DNA of 33,358 bases from Bradyrhizobium sp. CCH5-F6 (GCF_001556045.1 NZ_LSIC01000205.1:1-33358); one strand, 5' to 3'. Numbered from the stretch's first letter, positions 7,737 to 16,454 are shown. Numbers and translations: made by a program. The notes: generated from the sequence alone by a model not told the origin.

Positions 7737-9296
7737 TCAGGCAAAAGCCTTCTCCAGCGAATGGATCAGAACACCGATCGACCTGTCGTGACGCGTGATC
7801 GGCGGGATGGGACGCTCGATGCCGAGCAGCTGATAGACCGCCGTTTGGGCTGCGCGCACCGAATGCTCGACCGTGAAGACCACCTCGTCCGGAATTTCGA
7901 CGAACTGGCTGATGAACGCCAGGTTCTTGGAAGTCGGCGGAACAGGCAGCGGACGATCGGACCTGAGCCGCGGCATAAACATGCTGGTGATGTACGGCAT
8001 TCGGCAGGGAATGCAGGTCGCTCGTCGAAAGACCGCATAGTCGAAGTTCAGATGACCACAAAGCTCGCGCAAGATTTCCGCTCCTCCACACTCCGACATT
8101 GGCTTGGCTACGAAATTGCCGATCCGGTCGGGGTGCAGGGCATAGCCCCAGAATACCGCCACGTCGCTTGGTTGGCCGACGAAGTGCGGTTGATGGTACA
8201 GGACGATCGACATCAGCCAATTGGAATCCTTGAACGTGACCAGCCCCCCCGTGCCGGCGGCGTTGCCGGAGAATGCCTCCATCTGTTGGAAAAAGCTCCG
8301 GTCGCGACAGGTCACCGTGAACGATGCCCAATAGGACTCGGGAATCGAACTGTTGAACACGGCAGGGTTGCCGAATTCCGGCCGCCCGGCGGCGATCTTC
8401 TCCCAGAGGACCCATCCTTCGCTGTCGGCTTTCGTCCGTGGTTCGGCAGGGCTCGTCATGGAGCCGAGGCTTGATGCGTCGGTCATCGAACCGTTCTGAA
8501 AGAACACGAGGTCGTGGGCTTCGACCGTCGCGACGAGCTTGGCGCCTTTCCGGTCGATCGTAAGGCCTTTCACCCGGACCTTTCCGCCTTCGTCCGCAAC
8601 GTCGATGTCGGTCACGCGCCCGTCGCTGACGAACCGAACGCCGTGATCCTTCAGCCATGCTTCCACGGGACGAACGATCGCGTCATACTGGTTGTAGATG
8701 GTTCGCTTGACACCGCCGAGCGTCTCGATGCGCGGAAACTCGTTCATGAACCGATGCAGATAGCGTTTGAGCTCGACCGCGCTGTGCCAGGGCTGAAAGG
8801 CGAACGTCGTTTGCCACATGTACCAGAAGTTCGTCTGGAAGAATGCCGGGGACAGCCAGTCCGTGATGCGGCTGTTGCCGAGCTCGTCTTCCGAGGCCAT
8901 CGCCAGGCGCACCAGTTCTTCGCGATCGCGCATGGTAAAGCCCATCGTCGACACGTCGACCTTGAAGCGGTTACGGTCGACCAGTCGTGCCTTGGAATGG
9001 GCTCTGTGCTTGAGGTTGAATGCGACCGTCTCGTCGCGGACGGTTTGGCCCGGGTGCTCGAGCGACGGAATCGTTGAAAGCAGATCCCACGTGCATTCGT
9101 AGTGGTCGGTCGTCAGCATGCGGCCGCCGCGCAACGAATACGACCCATCTGGAAGCTGAGCGCCATCCAGACTGCCGCCAAAGGTCGAGAGGTTCTCATA
9201 GATCGTGATCTCGCTGCCTGACATTGCGCCGTCGCGGATCAGGAAGGCGGCGCCGGCGAGCGATCCGATTCCGCCGCCGATGAAGTAGGCTTTCAT
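7737..9296 (-). CDS. ohyA: Oleate hydratase, variant RGGRM active-site motif
   Basis: A 519-residue FAD-dependent fatty acid hydratase (myosin-cross-reactive antigen family), which adds water to the cis-9 double bond of oleate to give 10-hydroxystearate. The N-terminal Rossmann motif GGGIGSLAGA (about residues 7-16) binds FAD; ENLSTFGGSLDGA and QPWHSAVE are further family signatures. Most characterised hydratases have RGGRE, whose Glu is a catalytic residue; here the motif is RGGRM with Met60. From memory, a Met at this place is known in a shorter-chain branch of the family (Rhodococcus type). AGGAAAG precedes the ATG, and a perfect FixK box lies about 70 bp upstream (9361-9374), pointing to low-oxygen expression. 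Confidence 0.9.
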   Translation of the reverse strand: MKAYFIGGGIGSLAGAAFLIRDGAMSGSEITIYENLSTFGGSLDGAQLPDGSYSLRGGRMLTTDHYECTWDLLSTIPSLEHPGQTVRDETVAFNLKHRAHSKARLVDRNRFKVDVSTMGFTMRDREELVRLAMASEDELGNSRITDWLSPAFFQTNFWYMWQTTFAFQPWHSAVELKRYLHRFMNEFPRIETLGGVKRTIYNQYDAIVRPVEAWLKDHGVRFVSDGRVTDIDVADEGGKVRVKGLTIDRKGAKLVATVEAHDLVFFQNGSMTDASSLGSMTSPAEPRTKADSEGWVLWEKIAAGRPEFGNPAVFNSSIPESYWASFTVTCRDRSFFQQMEAFSGNAAGTGGLVTFKDSNWLMSIVLYHQPHFVGQPSDVAVFWGYALHPDRIGNFVAKPMSECGGAEILRELCGHLNFDYAVFRRATCIPCRMPYITSMFMPRLRSDRPLPVPPTSKNLAFISQFVEIPDEVVFTVEHSVRAAQTAVYQLLGIERPIPPITRHDRSIGVLIHSLEKAFA

Positions 9297-9360
9297 GTTA
9301 GGCTTTCCTGGCTGAAAGGGTGTCTAGCGCGATAAGCTATTGTGTGAGAAGCCGCGGGCC

Positions 9361-9374
9361 TTGAGCTAAATCAA
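9361..9374 (-). promoter_or_regulatory. FixK/FNR box upstream of ohyA
   Basis: TTGAGCTAAATCAA is a perfect TTGA-N6-TCAA site. The centre is about 71 bp before the ohyA ATG on the minus strand. With class II spacing the transcript would begin near 9326, leaving a leader of about 30 nt that includes the ribosome site. The geometry fits activation of ohyA. Confidence 0.75.
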
Positions 9375-9597
9375 GTTGTTGTTTCGGCCTGCAATTGCCC
9401 CCTAAGTTGGGGAACGGCGTCCAAAACTTGAAAGCCGATTAACACTTTTCGTCTCAAAAATCCGAACTGGGCGTGTCGTTTGAGCTGGCGGATAGCTTAG
9501 CTCGAGTGGCCGATCGCAAACGCGATCATCGCTTCCAACCGGAGCGGTTGTGACGATCCCAGCCGCACCAGCTGCGTGGCGCGCGAGCGAGATCGGA

Positions 9598-10275
9598 TCA
9601 CGGTTTCCTGGCTCTAATGACGGATATGCGTCCAATCCCCACAGACTGCGACGATTGCCGGCGTAGGCCGACAAAGCCGGCGTTAACAAGAGAACCCGTC
9701 CAGCTTCCGTTCAGATGTGGGGTTGCGGCAGCCGGCCCAGAGATGCGCTCGGTGAACTTGAGTATTCTGTGCTCATTGGAATTGGTCGGCTTATCGTAGT
9801 CTGCCACATGTAAAGTGCCGCCGCGCCGCAGAACCCTTCGTAATTCGTTGGCAAGGCGACACTTTTCATCGGGCGAGCGATCGTGGAAACTAAGTACGCT
9901 GACGGCCTTGTCGAAAGAGCCGGCGCCGAACGAAAATCGATCGCCAGTCGTTGCGGCCAGGACCTGAACGTTCTCGATGTGACGGCGCGTAATATCCCGC
10001 ACCGCTTTCGCGACGCTGCTCGGGTCAGGGTCCACGGCGACAAAGGTCGTGGTTGGAAAACGCAATGCCAGCATAATCGCCATCGACCCGCTACCTGCGC
10101 CGAAATCAAGAATGCGGTCGTCCGCCCGAGGCGCAAGAGAATCGATAACCGCTTCCTGCCAGGATCGATCGCTCATCATGACATCGAAAAAGCCTTCGTA
10201 GAGAAGTCTGGCAAAACCAAGCCGAATTCGGTTGGAAACACGCGCCAATCCGACCACTGCCTGCGGCGTCGACAT
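9598..10275 (-). CDS. Class I SAM-dependent methyltransferase
   Basis: A 225-residue Rossmann-fold methyltransferase. Motif I is DRILDFGAGSGSM (about residues 53-65). Then come an acidic residue ending strand 2 (FVAVDPD), motif II-like FDKAVSVLSFHD, and the post-motif RVLRRGGTLHVADY. This is the UbiE/arsenite-methyltransferase-like pattern, but no Cys-rich metal site is seen, so the substrate is unknown. The ATG at 10275 is preferred over one at 10299 because conserved sequence starts near there; the ribosome site is weak. A perfect FixK box at 10345 lies between this gene and the divergent gene at 10422 and could serve either. Confidence 0.75.
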   Translation of the reverse strand: MSTPQAVVGLARVSNRIRLGFARLLYEGFFDVMMSDRSWQEAVIDSLAPRADDRILDFGAGSGSMAIMLALRFPTTTFVAVDPDPSSVAKAVRDITRRHIENVQVLAATTGDRFSFGAGSFDKAVSVLSFHDRSPDEKCRLANELRRVLRRGGTLHVADYDKPTNSNEHRILKFTERISGPAAATPHLNGSWTGSLVNAGFVGLRRQSSQSVGIGRISVIRARKP

Positions 10276-10344
10276 GTTTTGCCGTCCAATGCAGATCAAT
10301 CACAAGCTAAGCCGAAACACATAATCGGAAATAAAGGCAGCAAG

Positions 10345-10358
10345 TTGAGCCAGATCAA
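10345..10358. promoter_or_regulatory. FixK/FNR box in a divergent promoter region
   Basis: TTGAGCCAGATCAA is a perfect box located between two divergent genes. Class II spacing would give a leader of about 35 nt for the minus-strand methyltransferase (ATG 10275) and about 29 or 56 nt for the plus-strand Cys-rich protein (ATG 10422 or 10449). Both geometries are acceptable, so it may act in both directions. Confidence 0.7.
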
Positions 10359-10421
10359 CGATCTGCGAGATTCTTAGGGTTACATGGGGAGAAACGTGAG
10401 GATACCGCCAGTACGTACAAC

Positions 10422-10817
10422 ATGAATGGGCGGGTGAGTAAAACGACGATGCGCCTCTCTCGAACCATCCTGGCCCTGGTGACCGCGCTGTCGGTGGCAA
10501 TGCTACCGATGGCGGGAGCTGCCAATTCCGGCTCGATGGCGCACGAGGTCGCATCGCAAGAAATGGCAGTTGTGAGCTCCGACGTGCCGGAAGCCATGGA
10601 CGACTGCTGTGCGGACCAGATCAAGGCCAACCCTTGCGACCAGCCGAGCGATCAGTGCTCGCTGGCCTTCTGCGCGTCGCAGTCGGGTACCATCGCTGAT
10701 GTCACCAGTTTTCCGTTTGATTTCCCGATCGTGACGGGAAATCCGCTCCCCATTCCGGTGGAGCAGGTCGTCGCTTTGCATAGCGGCAGTCCGCCGTTCC
10801 GTCCTCCGCGCGTCTGA
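10422..10817 (+). CDS. Small exported Cys-rich protein upstream of the cus genes
   Basis: A 131-residue protein with a signal peptide (TILALVTALSVAMLPMAGAA). The mature part contains a compact cysteine cluster, DDCCADQIKANPCDQ, followed by two more Cys residues in QCSLAFC. Six cysteines within about 30 residues could form disulfides or bind a metal. The tail is Pro-rich (SGSPPFRPPRV). ATG 10422 and ATG 10449 are both possible starts and neither has a strong ribosome site. The gene lies behind a FixK box and is the first of a run leading to the FixH-like gene and cusBA. No family is recognised; a role in metal handling is inferred from context. Confidence 0.65.
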   Translation: MNGRVSKTTMRLSRTILALVTALSVAMLPMAGAANSGSMAHEVASQEMAVVSSDVPEAMDDCCADQIKANPCDQPSDQCSLAFCASQSGTIADVTSFPFDFPIVTGNPLPIPVEQVVALHSGSPPFRPPRV

Positions 10818-10935
10818 TCTTCTCTCGCGTGCTGCCGACCGTGAGCCGTTTGCGCTCGCGTGTGGCGACAATTCCGCGCGCCTTCGATTCGGTTCCGAAG
10901 CCGTGGAGAGACCAGACCTATGAGGAGAAGATCCA

Positions 10936-11331
10936 ATGATTTCGAAGTTCACGCGCGTCGTGGCGCTCGCCACCGTGACCAGTCTTTCAGGCTCGGCGGT
11001 TTTCGCTGCGGCGAGCGATTACGCGTTCGAGCCCATCAATGCGGAGATGAAGAAGGGCGACGACGTGACGGTGGCGGTGCGCCTGACCAACAGGGCGACG
11101 GGAAAGCCGGTGCCGGACGCGGTCATCATCCGCACCCGCGTCGACATGGCGCCTGACGGGATGGCCGAGATGGAATCGCCGGTCAGCCCGTTGCCGGCAA
11201 AGGAGCCTGGCGTCTACGCCTTCAAGACCGATTTGCCGATGGCCGGTCGCTACCAGCTCAGCGTCGCCGCCAAGGTGCAGGGCGAGGCGGAGACTGTGAT
11301 CGGCAAAGTGGTGATCAAGGCGAGCAAGTAA
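10936..11331 (+). CDS. FixH/YtkA-like exported protein
   Basis: A 131-residue protein with a signal peptide ending near AVFAAA, then an immunoglobulin-like domain of the FixH/YtkA type. Seen: DVTVAVRLTNRATGKPV, a middle strand with methionines (VDMAPDGMAEME), and YAFKTDLPMAGRYQLSV. Proteins of this type act in the periplasm, often beside copper transport or cytochrome oxidase assembly genes. The ATG follows a GGAGAAG ribosome site. A strong intrinsic terminator follows immediately (11340-11375), so this gene ends its transcript and cusBA needs its own promoter or read-through. Methionines may bind copper, but this is inference. Confidence 0.75.
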   Translation: MISKFTRVVALATVTSLSGSAVFAAASDYAFEPINAEMKKGDDVTVAVRLTNRATGKPVPDAVIIRTRVDMAPDGMAEMESPVSPLPAKEPGVYAFKTDLPMAGRYQLSVAAKVQGEAETVIGKVVIKASK

Positions 11332-11339
11332 GGGGCATT

Positions 11340-11375
11340 GTCGGCGCTTCGACCCGGAGCGCCGACGCACTTTTT
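11340..11375 (+). terminator. Intrinsic terminator after the FixH-like gene
   Basis: GTCGGCGCT (11340-11348) and AGCGCCGAC (11358-11366) form a perfect 9-bp GC-rich stem with a 9-nt loop, followed by GCAC and TTTTT (11371-11375). It starts 8 bp after the stop codon at 11331. This is the clearest Rho-independent terminator in the window. Confidence 0.85.
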
Positions 11376-11387
11376 AATCTAGCTCAA
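11374..11387 (+). promoter_or_regulatory. Imperfect FixK-like site before cusB
   Basis: TTAATCTAGCTCAA differs from TTGA-N6-TCAA at one conserved base. It overlaps the end of the terminator T-run and is centred only about 42 bp before the cusB ATG, which would leave almost no leader at class II spacing. It may be a degenerate or non-functional site. Confidence 0.25.
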
Positions 11388-11422
11388 AGTGCCTTTGGGC
11401 ACGCGCCATTAAGGTGAATGAT

Positions 11423-12853
11423 ATGAACAAGCTTGTGATCACGCTCGCAGCCAGCGTTGGGCTCGGGGCTGCCGGCTTTTGGCTAAGCCAACAGCCGCAC
11501 ATGCGGGCGCAAACCTATGTAGCCAGCGCAATCGCAGCCGAGAGGTCCGTGCTCTACTACCGCGACCCGAGCAGCGCTCCATTCTGGTCGGCTGGTCCCA
11601 AAAAGGACAGCCAGGGCCGCGATTATCTGCCGGTCTACGACGACGAAGAGCCGTCGTTGGACCAGCCCGCGCCGAAGCCGCAAGCGGCACAGGCGGGGCG
11701 GAAAATCCTCTACTACCGCAATCCCATGGGACTTCCGGATACCTCGCCGGTGCCGAAGACCGACCCGATGGGGATGGCCTATGTCCCGGTCTACGAAGGC
11801 GACGACGTAGATGACGGCCTGGTAAAACTCTCGACGGGCAAGATCCAGCGAACCGGCGTGAAGTCAGAACCAGCCGAGCGTCGCGCGATTCGGACCCTGG
11901 TGAGGGCACCCGGCACCATTCAACTCGACGAGCGGCGTGTCTCCGTGATCGCGATGCGCGCGGAGAGCTTCCTGCAAAAAGTCGCCGATGTGACGACCGG
12001 CACCCGCGTCGCGAAGGGAGAGCACCTTATGGAGGTCTACAGTCCCGCCGTCGCATCGGCCGCGGCGCAGTATATTTCGACCATCGATTCCCCTGTCACC
12101 AACGGCATCGGATCGTACGGGCGCGGCTCACGGCAGCGGCTTACCAACCTCGACGTTCCAGAGCCTGCAATCGTCGCGATGGAGAAGAGCCGCACAGTTC
12201 CTGTCACCATCCAATGGTCGGCTCCGCGCGACGGCATCCTGCTGGAGCGCAACGCCATCGAGGGCATGCGCGCGCAACCGGGCGACGTGCTATTTCGTAT
12301 TGCGGATATTTCGGTCGTGTGGGCTCTGGCTGATGTTGCGGAGCGCGACCTCGGCAGCATCACGGTCGGTCAGCCCGTTGCGGTGCGCGCCCGCAGCTTC
12401 CCCGGGCGGGAATTCGGCGGCAAGATCAGCGTCATCTATCCGCAAGTGAACCGCGAAACGCGAACCGCGCGGGTCCGGATCGAGCTGGCCAACGCCGACC
12501 TCGCGTTGCTACCGGACATGTATGTCGACGCCGAGATCGGCACCGCCACTGGGACGGCGGCCGTCGCCGTCCCAGACAGCTCCGTGCTCGATACCGGAAG
12601 CCGCCAGGCCGTGTTCATCGACAAGGGCGAGGGCCGCTTCGAGCCGCGCACCGTCAAGCTCGGCCGCCGCGGCGACGGCTATGTCGAGGTGAAGGAGGGC
12701 GTGAGCGAGGGCGAGGCGATCGTGACCTCGGCCAACTTCCTGATCGATTCCGAAAGCAACCTGAAGGCCGCGCTGAAGGGCTTTGCGGAAGCCGCCACGC
12801 CGGAGGCGACCGGAGCTTCAAGCGGGGCGAAACACGTGGGAGGGCACCAATGA
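11423..12853 (+). CDS. cusB: CusB-type periplasmic adaptor of a Cu/Ag RND efflux pump
   Basis: A 476-residue membrane-fusion protein with an N-terminal signal/anchor. Two tandem heavy-metal-binding repeats follow, each with a YYR(D/N)P motif and a VPVY/LPVY end (YYRDPSS...YLPVYDD and YYRNPMG...YVPVYEG). The hairpin, lipoyl and beta-barrel domains of the adaptor follow (VRAPGTIQLDERRVS; APRDGILLERNAIEG; FPGREFGGKISVIYPQVN). The adaptor links the inner-membrane pump to an outer-membrane channel and delivers Cu(I)/Ag(I). ATG 11423 follows AAGG by about 8 bp. Its stop overlaps the cusA start by ATGA, so the pair is translationally coupled. No separate CusF or intact CusC is seen nearby. Confidence 0.9.
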   Translation: MNKLVITLAASVGLGAAGFWLSQQPHMRAQTYVASAIAAERSVLYYRDPSSAPFWSAGPKKDSQGRDYLPVYDDEEPSLDQPAPKPQAAQAGRKILYYRNPMGLPDTSPVPKTDPMGMAYVPVYEGDDVDDGLVKLSTGKIQRTGVKSEPAERRAIRTLVRAPGTIQLDERRVSVIAMRAESFLQKVADVTTGTRVAKGEHLMEVYSPAVASAAAQYISTIDSPVTNGIGSYGRGSRQRLTNLDVPEPAIVAMEKSRTVPVTIQWSAPRDGILLERNAIEGMRAQPGDVLFRIADISVVWALADVAERDLGSITVGQPVAVRARSFPGREFGGKISVIYPQVNRETRTARVRIELANADLALLPDMYVDAEIGTATGTAAVAVPDSSVLDTGSRQAVFIDKGEGRFEPRTVKLGRRGDGYVEVKEGVSEGEAIVTSANFLIDSESNLKAALKGFAEAATPEATGASSGAKHVGGHQ

Positions 12854-15800
12854 TCGCCCGAGCCATCGCCTGGTCGGCACGCAATCTGCTGTTAGTGCTG
12901 TTCGGCACCGCCTTTGCGGCTGCCGCCGGCCTTTACGCGCTGGTGCATCTTCCGCTCGACGCCATCCCCGATCTTTCCGATACCCAAGTGGTCGTCTACA
13001 CCGAATATCCCGGTCAGGCGCCGCAGGTGATTGAAGACCAGGTCACTTATCCCTTGACCACGGCAATGCTGACGGTGCCAAAATCGAAAGTCGTGCGCGG
13101 TTTTTCGTTTTTCGGCGTGTCGTTCGTCTACGTCATCTTCGAGGACGGCACTGACATCTACTGGGCGAGGTCGCGCGTGCTCGAATTCCTCAACAGCGCA
13201 ACTTCGCGGCTGCCCGCGGGCGTGGCCCCCACCATCGGTCCCGACGCGACCGGCGTTGGTTGGGTCTACCAGTACGCGGTAATTTCAAAGGAATTGAATC
13301 TCGCCGAGACCCGAACCATCCAGGATTGGAACCTGAAGTTCGCGCTTGCCAAGGCGGAAGGCGTGGCCGAGGTCGCGGGTGTCGGCGGTTTCGTCAAGCA
13401 GTACAACGTGATCCTCGATTCCCAACGCATGCGCGATCGCGGCATCACCATGCAGAAGATGCGCGAGGCGATCCGCGCCAGCAACGCCGACGTCGGCGGC
13501 CGCACCGTCGAACTATCGGAATTCGAATACGTCATCCGCGGCAAGGGATACCTCAAAAGCATTAACGACCTCGGCAATATCGTGCTGAAGGTGAGCAACG
13601 GCACGCCGGTGCTGCTGCGCGATGTCGCAAGGGTCGAGCTGGGCCCCGACGAAAGGCGGGGTATCACCGAGCTTAACGGCGAGGGAGAAGTCGCCAGCGG
13701 CATCGTGTTGCAGCGCTTCGGTGTCAACGCGCTTACCGTCATCGAGAACGTCAAGAAACGGTTCAAGGAGATCGCCACCAGCCTGCCCAAGTCGGTCGAG
13801 ATCGTGCCGGTCTATGACCGCTCCAACCTGATCTACGCCGCGATCGACACTCTGAAGCGTACGCTGGTTGAAGAAAGCATCGTGGTTGCTCTGGTCAGCG
13901 TCGTTTTCCTGTTGCACGTCCGCAGCGCACTGGTGGCAATCCTGATGCTACCGGTCGGGGTATTGATGGCGTTCGGCGCGATGAAGCTTTTGGGCCTGGG
14001 CTCCAACATCATGAGCCTCGGCGGCATCGCGATCGCGGTCGGCGCGATGGTCGATGCGGCCATTGTCATGATCGAGAACGCCCACAAGCATTTGGAGCGG
14101 GCGAGGCCAGGCCAGACGCGCGTTCAGATCCTGATCGACGCGGCATCGGAGGTGGGGCCGGCGCTGTTCTTCAGTCTCCTGATCATCACCGTATCGTTCA
14201 TGCCGATCTTCACCCTGGAATCGCAGGAGGGACGGCTGTTCAGCCCGCTGGCCTTCACCAAGACCTTCGCCATGGCCGCCGCCGCATTGCTGTCGGTGAC
14301 GCTGGTCCCGGCGCTGATGGTGATCTTCGTTCGGGGACGGATCGTTCCGGAGCATAAGAACCCGATCAACCGCTACCTGATCTGGATCTACCGTCCGGTC
14401 ATCAAGGCGGTGCTGCGCGCGAAGGTGCTCGTGATCCTGCTTGCGGTCGGGGTCCTGGCGGTGACGATCTGGCCCGCACGACAGCTCGGCGCAGAATTCA
14501 TGCCGACGCTGAACGAAGGCACGCTGCTTTACATGCCGACGACGCTGCCGGGCATCTCGGTGACCAAGGCCGCCGAACTGATGCAGATGCAGGACCGGAT
14601 CATCCGCTCGTTTCCGGAAGTCGCCTCGGTCTACGGCAAGGCAGGACGCGCGTCGACCGCGACCGATCCGGCACCGACCGAAATGTTCGAGACTGTCGTC
14701 AATCTCAAGCCGAAGGAGGAGTGGCGCACGGGCCTCACCATTGACGGCCTGATCGCCGAGATGAACCAGGCGCTGCAATTCCCTGGCGTATCCAATGCCT
14801 GGACCATGCCGATCAAGGCTAGGATCGACATGCTGTCGACCGGCATTCGCACCCCGATCGGCGTTAAGGTGATGGGCACCGATCTCGTGCAGATTGATAA
14901 GCTCGCCAAGCAGATCGAGCAGGTCTTGAAGGCCGTCCCGGGCACTTCGTCGGCTTACGCTGAGCGTTCGATCGGCGGCTACTACCTCGAGATCACGCCG
15001 GATCGCAATGCGCTCTCGCGTTACGGCCTCATGATCCAGGACGTTCAGGACACGATCGCGACCGCGCTCGGCGGCCAGACGGTCACGACCACGGTCGAGG
15101 GCCGGCAGCGCTTCAGCGTCAATATGCGCTACCCCCGCGATCTCCGGGACAATCCCAAAGCGATTGCTAGCGATATCCTCGTTCCGCTGCCGGCCGGAGG
15201 CGCCGTGCCGCTCGGCGAAGTCGCAAGTGTCGAGCCGGCGCGCGGACCGACGACGATCCGGACCGAGAACGGTCAGCTTGCGACCTACATCTATGTCGAC
15301 ATCCGCGACCGAGACCTGGGAGGCTATGTGGCCGATGCTCAGCGGGCGGTGCAGGCAAGCATCCAGTTCCCGGCAGGCTACTACGTGCTCTGGAGCGGTC
15401 AGTACGAGTACATGGAGCGCGCCACAGCGCGGCTGAAGATCGTCGTGCCTGTGACGCTGCTTATCATTTTTCTGCTGCTTTATCTCAACTTCCGCTCCCT
15501 CACCGAGACGGCCATCGTGATGCTGTCGCTGCCGTTCGCGCTGGTCGGTGGCCTCTGGATGATGTGGTGGCTTTCCTTCAACATGTCGGTCGCCGTCGCC
15601 GTCGGTTTCATCGCGCTCGCCGGCGTCGCCGCCGAAACAGGCGTCGTGATGCTGATCTACCTGAACCACGCCTTGGCGGAGATCAGTGCGCGGCGCAAGG
15701 CGGAGGGCCGTACCGTCACGCGAGCCGATCTCTACGACGCCATCATGGAAGGCGCGGTCGAGCGCGTCCGGCCGAAGATGATGACGGTTGTTGCCATCAT

Positions 15801-16041
15801 GGCCGGCCTCCTGCCGATCATGTGGAGCACGGGTACGGGATCCGAGATCATGCAGCGCATCGCGGTGCCGATGATCGGCGGAATGGTCTCCTCGACGCTG
15901 CTGACGCTGATTGTGATCCCGGCGATCTTCGGACTGATCAAGGGCTTTGGCTTGCCTTTGAGCGAGCCCGGTGGCCCTCAACGCCCTGTGCGACTGCAAG
16001 CGACAACCAAAAGGGTACGTATTCCGGAGCCGGCCGAATGA
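12850..16041 (+). CDS. cusA: CusA-type heavy-metal RND efflux pump (Cu/Ag)
   Basis: A 1063-residue inner-membrane pump with the HME-RND pattern: N-terminal helix, large periplasmic loop, helix block with GAMVDAAIVMIENAHK, second periplasmic loop, and a final helix block. The three methionines that bind Cu(I)/Ag(I) in E. coli CusA (Met573, 623, 672, from memory) have matches at Met562 (LLYMPTT), Met612 (PTEMFE) and Met661 (RIDMLST), with the same 50- and 49-residue spacing. This supports monovalent copper/silver export over zinc/cobalt export. ATGA overlap with cusB. The last 20 residues are basic. No intact TolC-type channel gene follows; only a decayed fragment is found at 17160. Confidence 0.93.
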   Translation: MIARAIAWSARNLLLVLFGTAFAAAAGLYALVHLPLDAIPDLSDTQVVVYTEYPGQAPQVIEDQVTYPLTTAMLTVPKSKVVRGFSFFGVSFVYVIFEDGTDIYWARSRVLEFLNSATSRLPAGVAPTIGPDATGVGWVYQYAVISKELNLAETRTIQDWNLKFALAKAEGVAEVAGVGGFVKQYNVILDSQRMRDRGITMQKMREAIRASNADVGGRTVELSEFEYVIRGKGYLKSINDLGNIVLKVSNGTPVLLRDVARVELGPDERRGITELNGEGEVASGIVLQRFGVNALTVIENVKKRFKEIATSLPKSVEIVPVYDRSNLIYAAIDTLKRTLVEESIVVALVSVVFLLHVRSALVAILMLPVGVLMAFGAMKLLGLGSNIMSLGGIAIAVGAMVDAAIVMIENAHKHLERARPGQTRVQILIDAASEVGPALFFSLLIITVSFMPIFTLESQEGRLFSPLAFTKTFAMAAAALLSVTLVPALMVIFVRGRIVPEHKNPINRYLIWIYRPVIKAVLRAKVLVILLAVGVLAVTIWPARQLGAEFMPTLNEGTLLYMPTTLPGISVTKAAELMQMQDRIIRSFPEVASVYGKAGRASTATDPAPTEMFETVVNLKPKEEWRTGLTIDGLIAEMNQALQFPGVSNAWTMPIKARIDMLSTGIRTPIGVKVMGTDLVQIDKLAKQIEQVLKAVPGTSSAYAERSIGGYYLEITPDRNALSRYGLMIQDVQDTIATALGGQTVTTTVEGRQRFSVNMRYPRDLRDNPKAIASDILVPLPAGGAVPLGEVASVEPARGPTTIRTENGQLATYIYVDIRDRDLGGYVADAQRAVQASIQFPAGYYVLWSGQYEYMERATARLKIVVPVTLLIIFLLLYLNFRSLTETAIVMLSLPFALVGGLWMMWWLSFNMSVAVAVGFIALAGVAAETGVVMLIYLNHALAEISARRKAEGRTVTRADLYDAIMEGAVERVRPKMMTVVAIMAGLLPIMWSTGTGSEIMQRIAVPMIGGMVSSTLLTLIVIPAIFGLIKGFGLPLSEPGGPQRPVRLQATTKRVRIPEPAE

Positions 16042-16076
16042 TATAGGCATAATGAGCAATAAGACGGAGGCCGAGA

Positions 16077-16204
16077 ATGAAGACGCGCGGAATTATCTCC
16101 GCTCGCGACAGCCGCAGCGCTGCTGCCAGCGCTTGCTCGGACCGGCGACATATCCGCGGTGAGTAGGATTGTCTGTGCGCGAGGTTCGACTTGGAATGAA
16201 CTTG
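16077..16204 (+). pseudogene. Possible remnant of a small exported protein after cusA
   Basis: ATG 16077 has GGAGG 8 bp upstream and begins MKTRGIISA. Switching frame near 16105 gives the signal-peptide-like AAALLPALARTGDISAV, which then runs to a stop at 16204. The two halves read as one exported protein start interrupted by a frameshift. No family is recognisable. The spacing suggests it once belonged to the cus operon. The rest of the gap to 16454 shows nothing convincing. Confidence 0.3.
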
Positions 16205-16454
16205 GCTGACGCACGAGCTTGATCCAGACCGGCCTTACCCTAGGGGGCTTCCAAGCACCTCCACCTCATGTCGATGCGAGCCCATCAACGCAATCAAGGC
16301 GGACGCCAATAGACTACATGAACGGCACTAAGGTTCCTCGCCGCCTTTTATTCAAAGAGAGCAACCATTGACCTACCATGCGCAGAATCCATTCCAGCAT
16401 GGCGTCGCCAAGGTCGCTGTGCCGCTCCCTGCCTGACCATCATAGGGGGCCGCA

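Noticed and set aside
7432..8658. 408-codon minus-strand frame overlapping ohyA
   Set aside because: Same strand as ohyA but another frame, with Arg-rich low-quality sequence; ohyA has clear family motifs across the region.
13948..16059. 703-codon open frame on the minus strand opposite cusA
   Set aside because: The sequence is His/Arg/Asp-rich without any domain features and lies entirely antisense to a well-defined RND pump; it is a by-product of GC-rich codon use.
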